Part shown: in pieces, positions 1 to 9,070 of the stretch
Layout: the number at the start of each line of letters is the position of its first letter
Numbering within the stretch: the first letter of the stretch is position 1
Origin: Clostridium guangxiense
Lineage (GTDB): Bacteria > Bacillota > Clostridia > Clostridiales > Clostridiaceae
DNA length: 46,567 nucleotides
Direction of reading: 5' to 3'
Assembly: GCF_021043395.1 (NCBI RefSeq)
Contig: NZ_JAJNKE010000019.1
Location: 26,216 to 72,782 of the forward strand
The notes under the pieces: generated by a model
The model's input: only the letters and a program-made list of their open reading frames with translations
Told to the model about the DNA's origin: nothing
Databases searched by the model: none
Position numbers and translations under genes: made by a program

Positions 1-729
1 TTAGCATCAGTAGCAACAATCGGAAGAGTTGCTGCAGTCGGAACCGTAACTAGATTAAGTTCAGTAGGCACAATAGATAGATTAGCATCAGTAGCAACAA
101 TTGGAAGAGTTGCTGCAGTCGGCACAGTAACAAAATTAAGCTCAGTCGGGACAATAGATAGATTAGCATCAGTAGCCACAATCGGAAGAGTTGCCGCAGT
201 CGGAACCGTAACTAGATTAAGTTCAGTAGGCACAATAGATAGATTAGCATCAGTAGCCACAATTGGAAGAGTTGCTGCAGTTGGAACAGTAACGAGGTTG
301 AGCTCAGTAGGCACAATAGATAGATTAGCATCAGTAGCCACAATCGGAAGAGTTTCAGGAGTCGGCACCGTAACAAGGTTGAGCTCAGTCGGAACCATAG
401 ACAGATTGGCTTCCGTAGCAACAATTGGAAGAGTTGCCGCAGTCGGAACCGTAACTAGATTAAGTTCAGTAGGCACAATAGATAGATTAGCATCAGTAGC
501 AACAATCGGAAGAGTTTCAGGAGTCGGCACAGTAACGAGGTTGAGCTCAGTAGGCACAATAGATAGATTAGCATCAGTAGCAACAATCGGAAGAGTTTCA
601 GGAGTCGGCACAGTAACAAGATTAAGTTCAGTCGGAACCATAGACAGATTGGCTTCCGTAGCGACGATAGGTAAAGTCAGTGCAGTAGGCACTGTAACAA
701 GGCTGAGTACGGTCGGCACAATAACAAGG
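1..729 (+). repeat. 81-bp tandem repeat array inside the coding sequence
   Basis: The phrase ttagcatca or its synonym begins at 1, 82, 163, 244, 325, 406, 487, 568 and (diverged) 649, giving an exact 81-bp period. Copies are nearly identical and mix synonymous variants (caatcgg/caattgg, gtaact/gtaacg), a pattern expected from recombination or slippage. The middle nonapeptide alternates between AAVGTVTRL and SGVGTVTRL. The array decays into irregular nonapeptides up to about base 780. Because the first copy touches the window edge, the full copy number is unknown. Confidence 0.95.
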
Positions 730-1143
730 TTAGAAACAATTGGCACTTTAAGTGCAGTGGGCACTTTAAGCGGAATAACTTCAACAGTATCAGTTGGTTT
801 AGTTGATAGAGCATTTTATGCAACAGTTCAAACTAGAACTTTAACAAGTGCTACCCCAACATGGCTTAATTTGATTGATATATCTGGTTTCTCAGAAATG
901 TCATGGTATTTGTTAAAAGCTCAGGCTTCGGGAAATGTAACTGTTCAACTTGGAGCAACTCCTAGCACGAATACAGCATTATATCCTTTAGTAATGATTA
1001 ATGAGACTGCTACACTTGTTAATAATACACCTAAAGTTATAACAAGAGATTATTATATGAAATATGTTGCTGTTAGATTGGAAAGTAATGACGCAGCAAC
1101 AACTAGTCAAGACATTACGGTTGTGTTTAATGCTAGATATTAA
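1..1143 (+). CDS. Tandem-repeat protein with DUF6385-like C-terminal domain (5'-truncated by window edge)
   Basis: The reading frame is open from base 1, so the true start lies outside the window; 380 residues and the stop are visible. Residues 1 to about 260 are a run of nonapeptides such as SSVGTIDRL, ASVATIGRV and AAVGTVTRL, grouped in threes to give a 27-residue, 81-bp unit. The strict V-x-T-[IV]-x-[RK]-[LV] periodicity suggests a stacked beta-solenoid with a Thr ladder. The last ~115 residues are non-repetitive, end in a beta-rich stretch (ITVVFNARY), and resemble the clostridial DUF6385 domain (from memory, not searched). A glycosyltransferase lies immediately downstream, so I infer a surface or spore-associated, possibly O-glycosylated protein. 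No anchor or sorting signal is visible in the C-terminus; the N-terminus cannot be judged. Confidence 0.8.
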   Translation, partial: LASVATIGRVAAVGTVTRLSSVGTIDRLASVATIGRVAAVGTVTKLSSVGTIDRLASVATIGRVAAVGTVTRLSSVGTIDRLASVATIGRVAAVGTVTRLSSVGTIDRLASVATIGRVSGVGTVTRLSSVGTIDRLASVATIGRVAAVGTVTRLSSVGTIDRLASVATIGRVSGVGTVTRLSSVGTIDRLASVATIGRVSGVGTVTRLSSVGTIDRLASVATIGKVSAVGTVTRLSTVGTITRLETIGTLSAVGTLSGITSTVSVGLVDRAFYATVQTRTLTSATPTWLNLIDISGFSEMSWYLLKAQASGNVTVQLGATPSTNTALYPLVMINETATLVNNTPKVITRDYYMKYVAVRLESNDAATTSQDITVVFNARY

Positions 1144-1213
1144 TGGACAGACATCAATAATTCTATAAGATGTTTAAATTTTATAGGATTAATGCATTAC
1201 GGCTAAATTATGA

Positions 1214-1244
1214 TACCTCACATAATAATGTGAGGTACCTTTTT
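1214..1244 (+). terminator. Intrinsic terminator after the repeat protein
   Basis: TACCTCACAT (1214-1223) pairs perfectly with ATGTGAGGTA (1228-1237) around an AATA loop, followed by CC and five T. It separates the repeat protein from the glycosyltransferase. Confidence 0.85.
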
Positions 1245-1293
1245 AAGCAGTTTTATAAATTTTCTATGTATAGCCTAAGGAGGGTCATATTTC

Positions 1294-3078
1294 ATGAATA
1301 ATGAAATAAGCTTATGCATGATTGTAAAAAATGAAGAAAAGTATTTATCACAATGTCTTAATAGTGTTAAAGATATAGTAGATGAAATCATTGTAGTTGA
1401 TACAGGGTCAAGTGATAAAACTATAGATATAGCTAAAAGTTTTGGAGCGAAATTATATTATTTTAAATGGAATAATAATTTTAGTGAAGCAAGAAATGTA
1501 TCTTTAAAATATGCTACTAAAGATTGGATACTAATAATGGATGCTGACGATGAATTTTGCAGTGAAGATAAGGTGAAATTTAAAGAGCTAGTGCAGCACT
1601 TGAATGAAAATGTAATCTACTATTTTGAAACTTTAAATTACTGTGGCAACAGACCTGATACCTCTAATATTAGTGTGAACTTAAATCCTAGACTGTTTAA
1701 AAATAACTATGGTTTCCTTTATGAAGGTGAGGTTCATAACCAACTTATAAATAATAGTCATGAGTGCAGAGGAACAAGCTGTCAAATAAGAATATATCAC
1801 TATGGTTATCTTGAAAGCACTATGAAAGATAAGGATAAAAGACACAGGAATATAACTCTTTTAAAAGATCAAATAAGTAAAAATCCAAATGATGGGTACA
1901 CTTACTTCAATCTTGGAAACGAGTATTATGCTTTGGGAGATAATGAAAAAGCCTTGGAGTTTTATTCTAAAGCTTATGAAGATTTTAGTTTGAACAAAGG
2001 ATATTCTTTTGTACTAATAACTAGAATGATTATTGTAAATATAGATCTAAAGAAATACGATGATGCTCTTCAATTAGCAGATAAAGGTATTGAATATTAT
2101 AGAATGTCTACAGATATATATTATTTAAAAGGAATTATATATGAAATTCAAGGTAAGTATACTATGGCAATAAGAGTTTTTGAAAAATGTATTAAAATAG
2201 GAAATCCACCCCCTGAGATTAAATTCATATATGGTACAGAAAGTTTTAAGTCATCTTATGAACTTGCAAATATTTATATGAAGCTTAAGGATTATAAGAG
2301 TGCTTTTAAATATTACGAAGATACAATAAGGGCAAAGCGAGATTCTGTAGAGTGTGTTTATAATATTTGCCATATATTAAAAGAAGAAAAAAGACCTATA
2401 GAAGAAATTAAAACTATAATTGAAAGACTTTTTTCAGAATATCCTAAAGCATATCAGATTATAGGTGATATATTTTTTAGTGAAGGATATTATGAAGTTG
2501 CTCTTGAGTATGAAAGAAAATGTGAAGAAGCAGGAATTGCCAATGAAGATTTAAAGATGTTTAAGTCAAACTGCCTTTTAAGAACTGGAAACTATGATGA
2601 ATGTATAAAAATGAATAGCATGACAAAAGAAAGTATCTATTATATTAATTTTGTGATAAACAAAGTTACAGCATTTGTTTTAAATGAACAATATGAGGAG
2701 GCAGAAAAACTACTAGAAAGTATTAAGGAAGACGAAATAAATAGGGGAAATAAAAAAGAAGTTGAGGTATATGAACAGTTTATAAATTTGTTTGAGGGAA
2801 AAAAAATCAAGGTATTATCGGAGGATGAAAAAGAAAAAGGGTATACAAATATAATTTTTAAAATTTGTGATATTTTTCTTATAAATAAAGAATTCGATAA
2901 ATTTGAACTGTCATTGGAACTTTTAAATTTAATAAGTGACAAAAATGTACTGAATATTTTGGGGGAATTGTATTATAAGCATGGATATATTGAGATGGCA
3001 AAAAAGGAGATATTGAGGTCCATAAAACTTTTTGATGTATATGATAATTATGGGTTGGATATATTAAAAGCAATGTGA
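1294..3078 (+). CDS. Family 2 glycosyltransferase with TPR-like tail
   Basis: The 594-residue protein begins with a GT-A fold: the start ISLCMIVKNEEKYLSQCL and VVDTGSSDKT are typical of family 2 glycosyltransferases, and MDADDEF (about residue 90) supplies the DxD-type metal/nucleotide-sugar motif. From about residue 195 to the end it is helical repeat sequence with TPR character (for example YTYFNLGNEYYALGDNEKALEFYSKAYE). This architecture is common in clostridial proteins encoded beside repetitive surface proteins. A strong ribosome binding site (AAGGAGGG, 1277-1284) supports the ATG. I infer that it glycosylates the neighbouring repeat protein; donor sugar and target are not shown by sequence. 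Confidence 0.88.
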   Translation: MNNEISLCMIVKNEEKYLSQCLNSVKDIVDEIIVVDTGSSDKTIDIAKSFGAKLYYFKWNNNFSEARNVSLKYATKDWILIMDADDEFCSEDKVKFKELVQHLNENVIYYFETLNYCGNRPDTSNISVNLNPRLFKNNYGFLYEGEVHNQLINNSHECRGTSCQIRIYHYGYLESTMKDKDKRHRNITLLKDQISKNPNDGYTYFNLGNEYYALGDNEKALEFYSKAYEDFSLNKGYSFVLITRMIIVNIDLKKYDDALQLADKGIEYYRMSTDIYYLKGIIYEIQGKYTMAIRVFEKCIKIGNPPPEIKFIYGTESFKSSYELANIYMKLKDYKSAFKYYEDTIRAKRDSVECVYNICHILKEEKRPIEEIKTIIERLFSEYPKAYQIIGDIFFSEGYYEVALEYERKCEEAGIANEDLKMFKSNCLLRTGNYDECIKMNSMTKESIYYINFVINKVTAFVLNEQYEEAEKLLESIKEDEINRGNKKEVEVYEQFINLFEGKKIKVLSEDEKEKGYTNIIFKICDIFLINKEFDKFELSLELLNLISDKNVLNILGELYYKHGYIEMAKKEILRSIKLFDVYDNYGLDILKAM

Positions 3079-3086
3079 ATAATAAT

Positions 3087-3129
3087 GGGTGAAGGGTTTT
3101 AATATGTGAGTAATTAAAATCTTTCACTC
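3087..3129. terminator. Long hairpin after the glycosyltransferase
   Basis: GTGAAGGGTTTTAAT (3089-3103) pairs with ATTAAAATCTTTCAC (3113-3127) over 15 bp with two G-U pairs. There is no long T run after it, so terminator function is likely but not certain. Confidence 0.5.
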
Positions 3130-3141
3130 AAAATAGTTAAT

Positions 3142-3171
3142 TTGATATATTAGCACTAAATTTTGTATACT
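3142..3171 (+). promoter_or_regulatory. Candidate sigma-A promoter for the dGTPase gene
   Basis: TTGATA (3142-3147) and TATACT (3166-3171) are separated by 18 bases and lie about 40 bases upstream of the start codon. Inferred from consensus match only. Confidence 0.5.
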
Positions 3172-3209
3172 ATTAATATATAAATATATTGTAGAGAGGA
3201 GATGATGTT

Positions 3210-4439
3210 TTGCAGACAGGTAAATTTAAAAAGGTAGCTGCTAACATTGAAAATCCATTATGGAATAATTATATAAGCAGGAATGAAAATATTTATGAAA
3301 GAGAAATTGATATAGAAAGTGACTTTGAAAGGGATTATAGTAAAATTTTACATTGTACGGCATATAGACGGTTAAAGCATAAAACTCAGGTTTTCTTTGC
3401 AACAAATCATGATCATATATGCACTAGAATAGAACATGTAAATCATGTTGCAGCTGTAAGCTACAGTATATCAAAATTTATGGGACTTAATACAGAACTT
3501 TCTAATGCTATCGCAATTGGGCATGATTTGGGACATGCTCCATTTGGTCATGAGGGTGAGAGAATACTAAGAGAAGTAATAAAAGAAGAAATAAATGGTA
3601 CATATTGGCATGAAAGAAATAGCCTTAAATTTGTAGATGAACTAGAAACTATAACCGATCAAATGGGAAATGAGAGAAATTTAAATATAACGTATGCAGT
3701 GAGAGACGGAATTATAAGTCACTGCGGTGAAGTCAATGAGAGCGCATTGTTTCCAAGACAAGAGTATATTGATTTAAATGAAATATCAAGACCAAATCAG
3801 TATTCCCCTTATACCTGGGAAGGGTGTGTTGTAAAAATATCAGATAAAATATCATATTTAGGACGAGATATAGAAGATGCACTTACTCTTAAAATATTAT
3901 CAATAAAAAAGGTTGAAGAACTAAAAGAGATTATAGGTGAATATTCAAATCTTAATGTAGAAAATATAAATAACACTTTTTTCATGAATAAATTTACTGT
4001 AGATTTATGCGAGAATAGTTCCATTGAAGAAGGGCTTAGGTTTTCAGATAGGTGTTTACAGCTTTTAAACTCAATAAAGGAATTTAATTATGAAAATATA
4101 TATAATCATAAAAGACTAGAACCCTTTAAAAAATATGTAAGACTTATAATTAAATCTATATATAGCACTCTTATTGATTTTTATAATGAAAGGAATATTT
4201 TTAAGGAACTTGAATTGGCAAGGAAAGATTATCCAGAGTTAATACATTCCTTTAAGGATTGGCTTATTAAATATTCTTTTGGTGAAGATAATAGATTTAG
4301 ACCACAAAGTTATAAAAATAAGCCAATATACAACGTCGATACAAAGGAAGGTTACACAAGAGCAGTTGTCTATTACATAACTGGAATGACCGACAATTTC
4401 GCCATAAAGATTTTTCAAGAATTAATAAAATTTGAGTAA
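3210..4439 (+). CDS. dgt: dGTP triphosphohydrolase-like HD-domain protein
   Basis: The family hydrolyses dGTP or other dNTPs to the deoxynucleoside and triphosphate in the cytosol. The protein (409 residues) has the HD metal site: TRIEHVNHV (H76) and IGHDLGHAPFGHEGE (H105, D106, H109), typical of dGTPases. It also has the N-terminal YRRLKHKTQVF segment that binds nucleotide in this family. Translation appears to begin at TTG 3210, because AGAGGAGA at 3195-3202 is correctly spaced and the two nearby ATGs (3202, 3205) are out of frame. Substrate preference among dNTPs cannot be told from sequence. It is monocistronic, with its own promoter upstream and a duplicated 37-bp element downstream. Confidence 0.9.
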   Translation: MQTGKFKKVAANIENPLWNNYISRNENIYEREIDIESDFERDYSKILHCTAYRRLKHKTQVFFATNHDHICTRIEHVNHVAAVSYSISKFMGLNTELSNAIAIGHDLGHAPFGHEGERILREVIKEEINGTYWHERNSLKFVDELETITDQMGNERNLNITYAVRDGIISHCGEVNESALFPRQEYIDLNEISRPNQYSPYTWEGCVVKISDKISYLGRDIEDALTLKILSIKKVEELKEIIGEYSNLNVENINNTFFMNKFTVDLCENSSIEEGLRFSDRCLQLLNSIKEFNYENIYNHKRLEPFKKYVRLIIKSIYSTLIDFYNERNIFKELELARKDYPELIHSFKDWLIKYSFGEDNRFRPQSYKNKPIYNVDTKEGYTRAVVYYITGMTDNFAIKIFQELIKFE

Positions 4440-4444
4440 TCATA

Positions 4445-4578
4445 CGCGAGGTTTGGGCTTTAGCCCATTATCCTTCTATAATTACAAAAGAGAATTTTCT
4501 TAGGAACAGAGAAGAACAAATAAAAATTGCTAAAGTATAGGCGCGAGGTTTGGGCTTTAGCCCATTATCCTTCTATAA
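4445..4578. repeat. Two direct copies of a 37-bp hairpin-containing element
   Basis: Bases 4445-4481 and 4542-4578 are identical over 37 bp. Each contains the small hairpin GGGCTTTAGCCC followed by a pyrimidine-rich stretch. The copies are 97 bp apart in the gap between the dGTPase gene and the convergent gtrA-like gene. They may be terminators or copies of a dispersed intergenic repeat; only two copies are seen in this window. Confidence 0.75.
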
Positions 4579-4632
4579 CCACAATAAAGCACTCTGTAAA
4601 TAAATATAGAAAATTTAGAAAAATGAACATAT

Positions 4633-5058
4633 CTATTTTTTGAATATAATAAACTTACTTGCAAAATAATTAAATATAATTACAATTATATTTGCTATTA
4701 TTTTTGCAATTAAGCTGTGCATTTTAATAATTTGAACACATAGAAACATAGTTCCTAAGTCCATGAAAAGAGATAAAATTCTAAATGTAAAAAAGGATAT
4801 AGTTTCTTTTAATAAGGTGCTTAGATTTTTACTATAGCTTTTAAAAACAAATAGCTTGTTTGTTATAAATGCAAAAGCTACAGCGAAAACCCATGCGAAT
4901 ATAGAAGCAATCATATAATTAAAATTAAGTATATATGCAAAAAACCAGTAAGATACTAAATTGATTAAAGTAGTGAACCCTCCAAAAATGAGGTAAGATA
5001 TTTTTTCAATATTGCTTTCGGTTAAATATTTATCCTTAATTTCATACAAAGTTTTCAT
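4633..5058 (-). CDS. GtrA-like membrane protein
   Basis: A 141-residue protein with four predicted membrane segments and the GtrA-family feel: ISYLIFGGFTTLINLVSYWFF near the N-terminus and AFAFITNKLFVFKS in the middle. GtrA-like proteins are small integral membrane proteins linked to translocation or modification of polyprenyl-linked sugars. The start is placed at ATG 5058 because AAGGTGG precedes it at proper distance; the frame is open for a further 51 codons upstream, but that stretch has no ribosome binding site and does not resemble the family. It converges on the dGTPase gene. Substrate unknown. Confidence 0.8.
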   Translation of the reverse strand: MKTLYEIKDKYLTESNIEKISYLIFGGFTTLINLVSYWFFAYILNFNYMIASIFAWVFAVAFAFITNKLFVFKSYSKNLSTLLKETISFFTFRILSLFMDLGTMFLCVQIIKMHSLIAKIIANIIVIIFNYFASKFIIFKK

Positions 5059-5233
5059 GTGATACCACCTTAATTTTATTCTAAATAATAATATAACTTT
5101 TAAACAAAATGATGTCAAGAAAAATGAGTTCATATAGTAGCAGAAGAGAATAGTGGCATTTTTAAAATATGGCCAAAAACTAAAAAATTCTATTGAAAAT
5201 GAATTCAACATCTGATATTATATAGATAAGAAA

Positions 5234-5249
5234 TAGAAAAGGTTTTCTA
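5234..5249. promoter_or_regulatory. Galactose-regulator operator, galT distal site
   Basis: TAGAAAAGGTTTTCTA, a near-perfect palindrome of the LacI-family type. The same motif occurs at 5290, 8953 and 9071 and nowhere else that I noticed. About 75 bases upstream of galT. Confidence 0.75.
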
Positions 5250-5289
5250 AATATCCCTAAATAACTTTAAAATTTATTTTTTAAAATTA

Positions 5290-5305
5290 TAGAAAAGGAT
5301 TTCTA
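5290..5305. promoter_or_regulatory. Galactose-regulator operator, galT proximal site
   Basis: TAGAAAAGGATTTCTA, 14 of 16 positions symmetric or matching the other sites. It sits 18 bases before the galT start and just upstream of its ribosome binding site (GGAGGAG), where a bound repressor would block transcription. Paired with the site 56 bp upstream. Confidence 0.7.
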
Positions 5306-5323
5306 AATTAGGAGGAGAATACT

Positions 5324-6313
5324 ATGGCAGAATTAAGATGGAACCCACTATTGGGAGATTGGACAATGGTGGCATCAAATAGACAAAATAGACCACAAAT
5401 GCCTAAAGACTGGTGTCCATTTTGTCCAGGACCAGGAAAGAAGGTACCAGAACATTATGAGGTTTATGAATATGATAATGATTTTCCAGCATTATCAAAG
5501 GAACCACCAGAACCAGATACAGTAGGATCAAATTTCTATAAAACTGAAAAAGCTTATGGAAAATGTGAAGTAATCCTTTATTCACCTGAACATACTAAGA
5601 CACTCAGCGAATTGCCTTTAGATCATATAAGAAAACTTGTAGATTTATGGAGTGAAAGATATACTGAATTAAGCAAAGATGAAAAAGTTAAATATATTTT
5701 TGAATTTGAAAATAGAGGAGAAGAAGTTGGGGTTACAATGCCTCATCCTCATGGACAGATATATGCATATTCTAAAATGCCTCTTAAAATTAAAACTGAG
5801 CTTAATTCATGTAAAAAGCATTATGAGGAAAATGACGAATGCTTAATATGTAGAATGAATAAAGAGGAACAAGAGTTTAAGAATAGAATAATAATTGAAA
5901 ATGAAGATTTTTTAGCTTATTTACCATTCTTTACTGATTATCCCTATGGTATGTTTATAGTTAGCAAAAATCATATAAGCAAAATGGTAGACTTTGATGA
6001 TAGAGAAAAGAATAATTTTGCTGATATTTTAAAAAAGGTGTCAGGAACTTTTGATTCTTTATTTGATAGAAGATTTCCTTATATGATGTGTATACATCAA
6101 GCTCCTGTTAATTCACCTGAGTATGGAAACTATGATGATTATTATCATTTTCATGTTGAATTTTATCCACCATTAAGATCAAAAGAGAAGATTAAATATT
6201 ATGCATCGTCAGAAATGGGAGCCTGGGCAGCATGTAATCCAAGATCAGTTGAAGAAACTGCAGAAGAGTTAAAGGAAGCTTATAAGAAATATTTAAGTAA
6301 AAACGATAAATAA
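5324..6313 (+). CDS. galT: Galactose-1-phosphate uridylyltransferase
   Basis: Second step of the Leloir pathway: exchanges UMP between UDP-glucose and galactose-1-phosphate through a covalent uridylyl-histidine. The 329-residue length fits class I GalT. Visible motifs are the N-terminal LRWNPLLGDWTMVASNRQNRP, the CPFCPG cysteine pair (metal site), the catalytic HPHGQIYAY segment and the late HFHVEFYPP histidines. The ATG follows TTAGGAGGAGA. It is the first gene of a galT-galK transcription unit and has two operator-like palindromes in its leader, so it is probably repressed by the LacI-family protein encoded at 9103. Confidence 0.97.
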   Translation: MAELRWNPLLGDWTMVASNRQNRPQMPKDWCPFCPGPGKKVPEHYEVYEYDNDFPALSKEPPEPDTVGSNFYKTEKAYGKCEVILYSPEHTKTLSELPLDHIRKLVDLWSERYTELSKDEKVKYIFEFENRGEEVGVTMPHPHGQIYAYSKMPLKIKTELNSCKKHYEENDECLICRMNKEEQEFKNRIIIENEDFLAYLPFFTDYPYGMFIVSKNHISKMVDFDDREKNNFADILKKVSGTFDSLFDRRFPYMMCIHQAPVNSPEYGNYDDYYHFHVEFYPPLRSKEKIKYYASSEMGAWAACNPRSVEETAEELKEAYKKYLSKNDK

Positions 6314-6331
6314 TTAAATTAGTCAAAGTTT

Positions 6332-6387
6332 AGCTTATGCATGTTTCAAAAGGCTGCATTTAACACAGTACAGGACATGCATAAGCT
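6332..6387 (+). other. Long-arm hairpin in the galT-galK spacer
   Basis: AGCTTATGCATGT (6332-6344) is perfectly repeated in inverted orientation at 6375-6387, with a 30-base loop. No T run follows, so it is more likely an RNA-processing or stabilising structure than a terminator. It could tune galT relative to galK. Confidence 0.55.
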
Positions 6388-6476
6388 TAAAATTAAATTA
6401 ATAAAACTATAATGCAACAGAAGTTGGACATTTAAATATATTATTAATAAATTTTTATTAATTTGGAGGTAGCAGT

Positions 6477-7640
6477 ATGGAAGTTTTAAAATTAGAAAAA
6501 AAATTCAAAGAAGTATATGGCTGTGACAGTGAATATGTATTTCATTCACCTGGTAGAATTAATCTTATTGGAGAGCATATAGACTACAATGGAGGATTTG
6601 TGTTTCCATGTGCTTTAGATTTTGGCACATATGCTATGGTAAAGATTAGAGATGATAATAAAGTTAATTTCGCTTCGACAAACTTTGAGTTAAAGGTTAA
6701 CTGTGATTTAAACGATTTACACTATGAGAAAAAAGATGATTGGGCAAACTATCCTAAAGGTGTAATTAAGATGATGCAAGATAAAGGATACGGTGTGAAA
6801 GGAATGGATATACTTATAAGTGGTAACATACCAAATGGTGCAGGTCTTTCTTCATCAGCATCTCTTGAAGTTTTAGTAGGAGTTATAGTAAATAACTTAT
6901 TTAACGATGGAAAGATTGATAGAGTAGAAATAGTAAAACTTTCTCAAAAGGCTGAAAACGAATTTATAGGTGTAAATTGTGGAATAATGGATCAATTTGC
7001 AGTGGGAATGGGGAAAAAGGACAAGGCAATACTTTTAAACTGTGAAACATGCGAATATGATTATGCGGATGTAAAGCTTTTAGATTATTCTATAGTTATA
7101 ATGAATACTAACAAGAGAAGAGCTTTAAATGAGTCAAAGTACAATGAGAGAAGAGCAGAGTGTGAGAAAGCGCTTGAAATAATTAGAAAAGTTAAACCTG
7201 TGAAAAACTTATGTGAGATTAAGCCAGAGGAATTTGATGAACTTGAAAAACTTTTTACAGATGAAAATGTTAAAAATAGAGCTAAGCATTCAGTATATGA
7301 AAATGCAAGAGTTCTTAAAGCATTTGAATGTCTTAATAATGGAGACTTAACGGAGTTTGGAAGGCTCTTAATAGAATCTCATAATTCACTTAAGAATTTA
7401 TATGAAGTTACAGGAAAAGAACTTGATACAATTGTTGAGGAAGCTCTTTTAGCTGATGGCTGTGATGGAGCTAGAATGACAGGTGCCGGTTTTGGAGGTT
7501 GTGCTATAGCTTTAGTCAAGAAGGATAAGATAGATAGTTTTATAGATAAAGTTAAGCCAAATTATACTAAGAGAATAGGATATGAACCGAGCTTTTATTT
7601 AAGTGGAATTGGTGAAGGCACACATCAAGTAAAAAGGTAA
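6477..7640 (+). CDS. galK: Galactokinase
   Basis: Phosphorylates alpha-D-galactose with ATP, the first Leloir step. GHMP-kinase motifs are clear: the galactokinase signature GRINLIGEHIDYNGG (about residues 28-42), the phosphate loop GAGLSSSASLEV (about 122-133) and the C-terminal MTGAGFGGCAI. The 387-residue length is normal. The ATG is preceded by TTTGGAGGT. It lies 163 bp downstream of galT with a long hairpin in between and no recognised operator of its own, so co-transcription with galT is likely. Confidence 0.97.
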   Translation: MEVLKLEKKFKEVYGCDSEYVFHSPGRINLIGEHIDYNGGFVFPCALDFGTYAMVKIRDDNKVNFASTNFELKVNCDLNDLHYEKKDDWANYPKGVIKMMQDKGYGVKGMDILISGNIPNGAGLSSSASLEVLVGVIVNNLFNDGKIDRVEIVKLSQKAENEFIGVNCGIMDQFAVGMGKKDKAILLNCETCEYDYADVKLLDYSIVIMNTNKRRALNESKYNERRAECEKALEIIRKVKPVKNLCEIKPEEFDELEKLFTDENVKNRAKHSVYENARVLKAFECLNNGDLTEFGRLLIESHNSLKNLYEVTGKELDTIVEEALLADGCDGARMTGAGFGGCAIALVKKDKIDSFIDKVKPNYTKRIGYEPSFYLSGIGEGTHQVKR

Positions 7641-7682
7641 ATTGCAATAAAATCATAAATAAACCATTGAGTTAAAGTAAAA

Positions 7683-7720
7683 TAAAAGAGTGCAAAATTT
7701 TAGATTTTTGCACTCTTTTA
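7683..7720. terminator. Bidirectional terminator between galK and galE
   Basis: TAAAAGAGTGCAAAA (7683-7697) pairs perfectly with TTTTGCACTCTTTTA (7706-7720). A-rich and T-rich flanks on both sides suit termination of the convergent galK and galE transcripts. Confidence 0.88.
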
Positions 7721-7765
7721 TCTTTTTTAATCTCTAAAGTAACCAGTTATTAAATTCTTTCAGTT

Positions 7766-8755
7766 TTATTTTTCGCTGTAGCCATGTGGATGACTGCTGT
7801 GCCATTTCCAAGCTGTAGCTATTATTGTTTCAAGGGAATTAAATTTAGGCTCCCAACCTAGTTCTTTAATAGCCTTTTCAGAAGAAGCTATTAGAGTAGC
7901 AGGATCACCAGCACGCCTTCCAGCAACTTCTGCCTTTATGTTTATTCCAGTAACTTTTCTTGCTACATCTATAACCTCTTTAACAGAAAAGCCTTTGCCA
8001 TTTCCCAAATTGTATATTTTGCTGTCGCCGCCATTTTGAAGCCTTTGTAAAGCTAATAAATGTGCAGAAGCAAGGTCAGAAACATGTACATAATCTCTTA
8101 CACACGATCCATCAGCAGTATTATAGTCATCACCAAAAATCATTATCTTTTCTCTTACACCTGAGGCAGCCTGTAATATTATTGGAATAAGATGACTTTC
8201 AGGGTTATGATCTTCTCCTATTTTGCCGTTTATGTGAGCACCGCAAGCGTTAAAATATCTTAAAGCTGTATATTTTATTCCATATGCTTTGTCACACCAT
8301 TTTAATATCTTTTCAACAGCAAGTTTTGATTCACCATATGGATTAGTAGGGAAGGTTTTATCTTCTTCTTGTATAGGTGTATTTTCAGGTTCCCCGTAAG
8401 TAGCAGCGGTAGATGAAAATACAATGTATTTTACTCCATGTTTGTTCATTGCTTCTAAAAGCTTTATAACTGAATAAATGTTATTTTCAAAATACTTTAA
8501 TGGTTTTTCTACACTTTCACCAACAAGAGAATTAGCAGCAAAATCTATTACAGCATCTATTTTATTTTCGGAAAAAACTTTGTCCAAAATTTCAGAATCT
8601 CTTAAATCGCCAATATAAAGTTTACCACCAAGTAAAGAGGACTTATGTCCAGTCTGAAGATTATCAAGAACAACAACTTCATGTTTATTTTCTAATAAAT
8701 GAGCTACCATGTGGCTTCCTATATAACCAGCACCACCACAAACTAATACTTTCAT
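7766..8755 (-). CDS. galE: UDP-glucose 4-epimerase
   Basis: Interconverts UDP-galactose and UDP-glucose with bound NAD, regenerating the GalT substrate. It is an extended SDR protein of 329 residues: Rossmann motif [10 protein letters not shown] near the N-terminus, [11 protein letters not shown] carrying the SDR serine/threonine, YGESK with the catalytic Tyr-x3-Lys, and the substrate-binding [18 protein letters not shown] stretch. A TTAGGAGG ribosome binding site lies upstream on the minus strand. It converges on galK and is divergent from the LacI-family gene; an operator-like palindrome sits about 200 bp upstream. Confidence 0.97.
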   Translation of the reverse strand: MKVLVCGGAGYIGSHMVAHLLENKHEVVVLDNLQTGHKSSLLGGKLYIGDLRDSEILDKVFSENKIDAVIDFAANSLVGESVEKPLKYFENNIYSVIKLLEAMNKHGVKYIVFSSTAATYGEPENTPIQEEDKTFPTNPYGESKLAVEKILKWCDKAYGIKYTALRYFNACGAHINGKIGEDHNPESHLIPIILQAASGVREKIMIFGDDYNTADGSCVRDYVHVSDLASAHLLALQRLQNGGDSKIYNLGNGKGFSVKEVIDVARKVTGINIKAEVAGRRAGDPATLIASSEKAIKELGWEPKFNSLETIIATAWKWHSSHPHGYSEK

Positions 8756-8952
8756 TTTAAAACCTCCTAAATTAAATCATATAAGTGTAATAAAAGTTTT
8801 ATTTATGTTCATAAATCTCAATTTCTAAGGGATTATGACTCATATATAGACTTAGTTAAAATTGCTCTACTATATTATAACATAATAGGCAATCCCAAAT
8901 TTAAACATTAATAATTATTTTATTGAAGTTTTTGTTAATAAAATAAGAAATT

Positions 8953-8968
8953 CAGAAAAGGTTTTCTA
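8953..8968. promoter_or_regulatory. Galactose-regulator operator, galE/galR intergenic site
   Basis: CAGAAAAGGTTTTCTA, 15 of 16 identical to the distal galT operator. Lies between the divergent galE and regulator genes, so it may serve either. Confidence 0.72.
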
Positions 8969-9070
8969 TTCATAAATATATTTTATCATATGTTTTACTT
9001 AAATTAAAGGGAAATCTTCATTATTTTTTGTTTGATGTATTTACAATTATAAAATTAACTAGTAAAATTT

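Noticed and set aside
1-780. Regular repeats that might be a CRISPR array
   Set aside because: The 81-bp units are contiguous, lack unique spacers, and stay in one reading frame encoding nonapeptides; they are coding tandem repeats.
2640-3127. Minus-strand frames inside and after the glycosyltransferase gene
   Set aside because: They are mirror frames of AT-rich coding DNA with low-complexity Phe/Ser/Leu content and no start signals.
5059-5211. 51-codon extension of the GtrA-like protein
   Set aside because: No ribosome binding site and no family similarity; ATG 5058 has AAGGTGG at proper distance.
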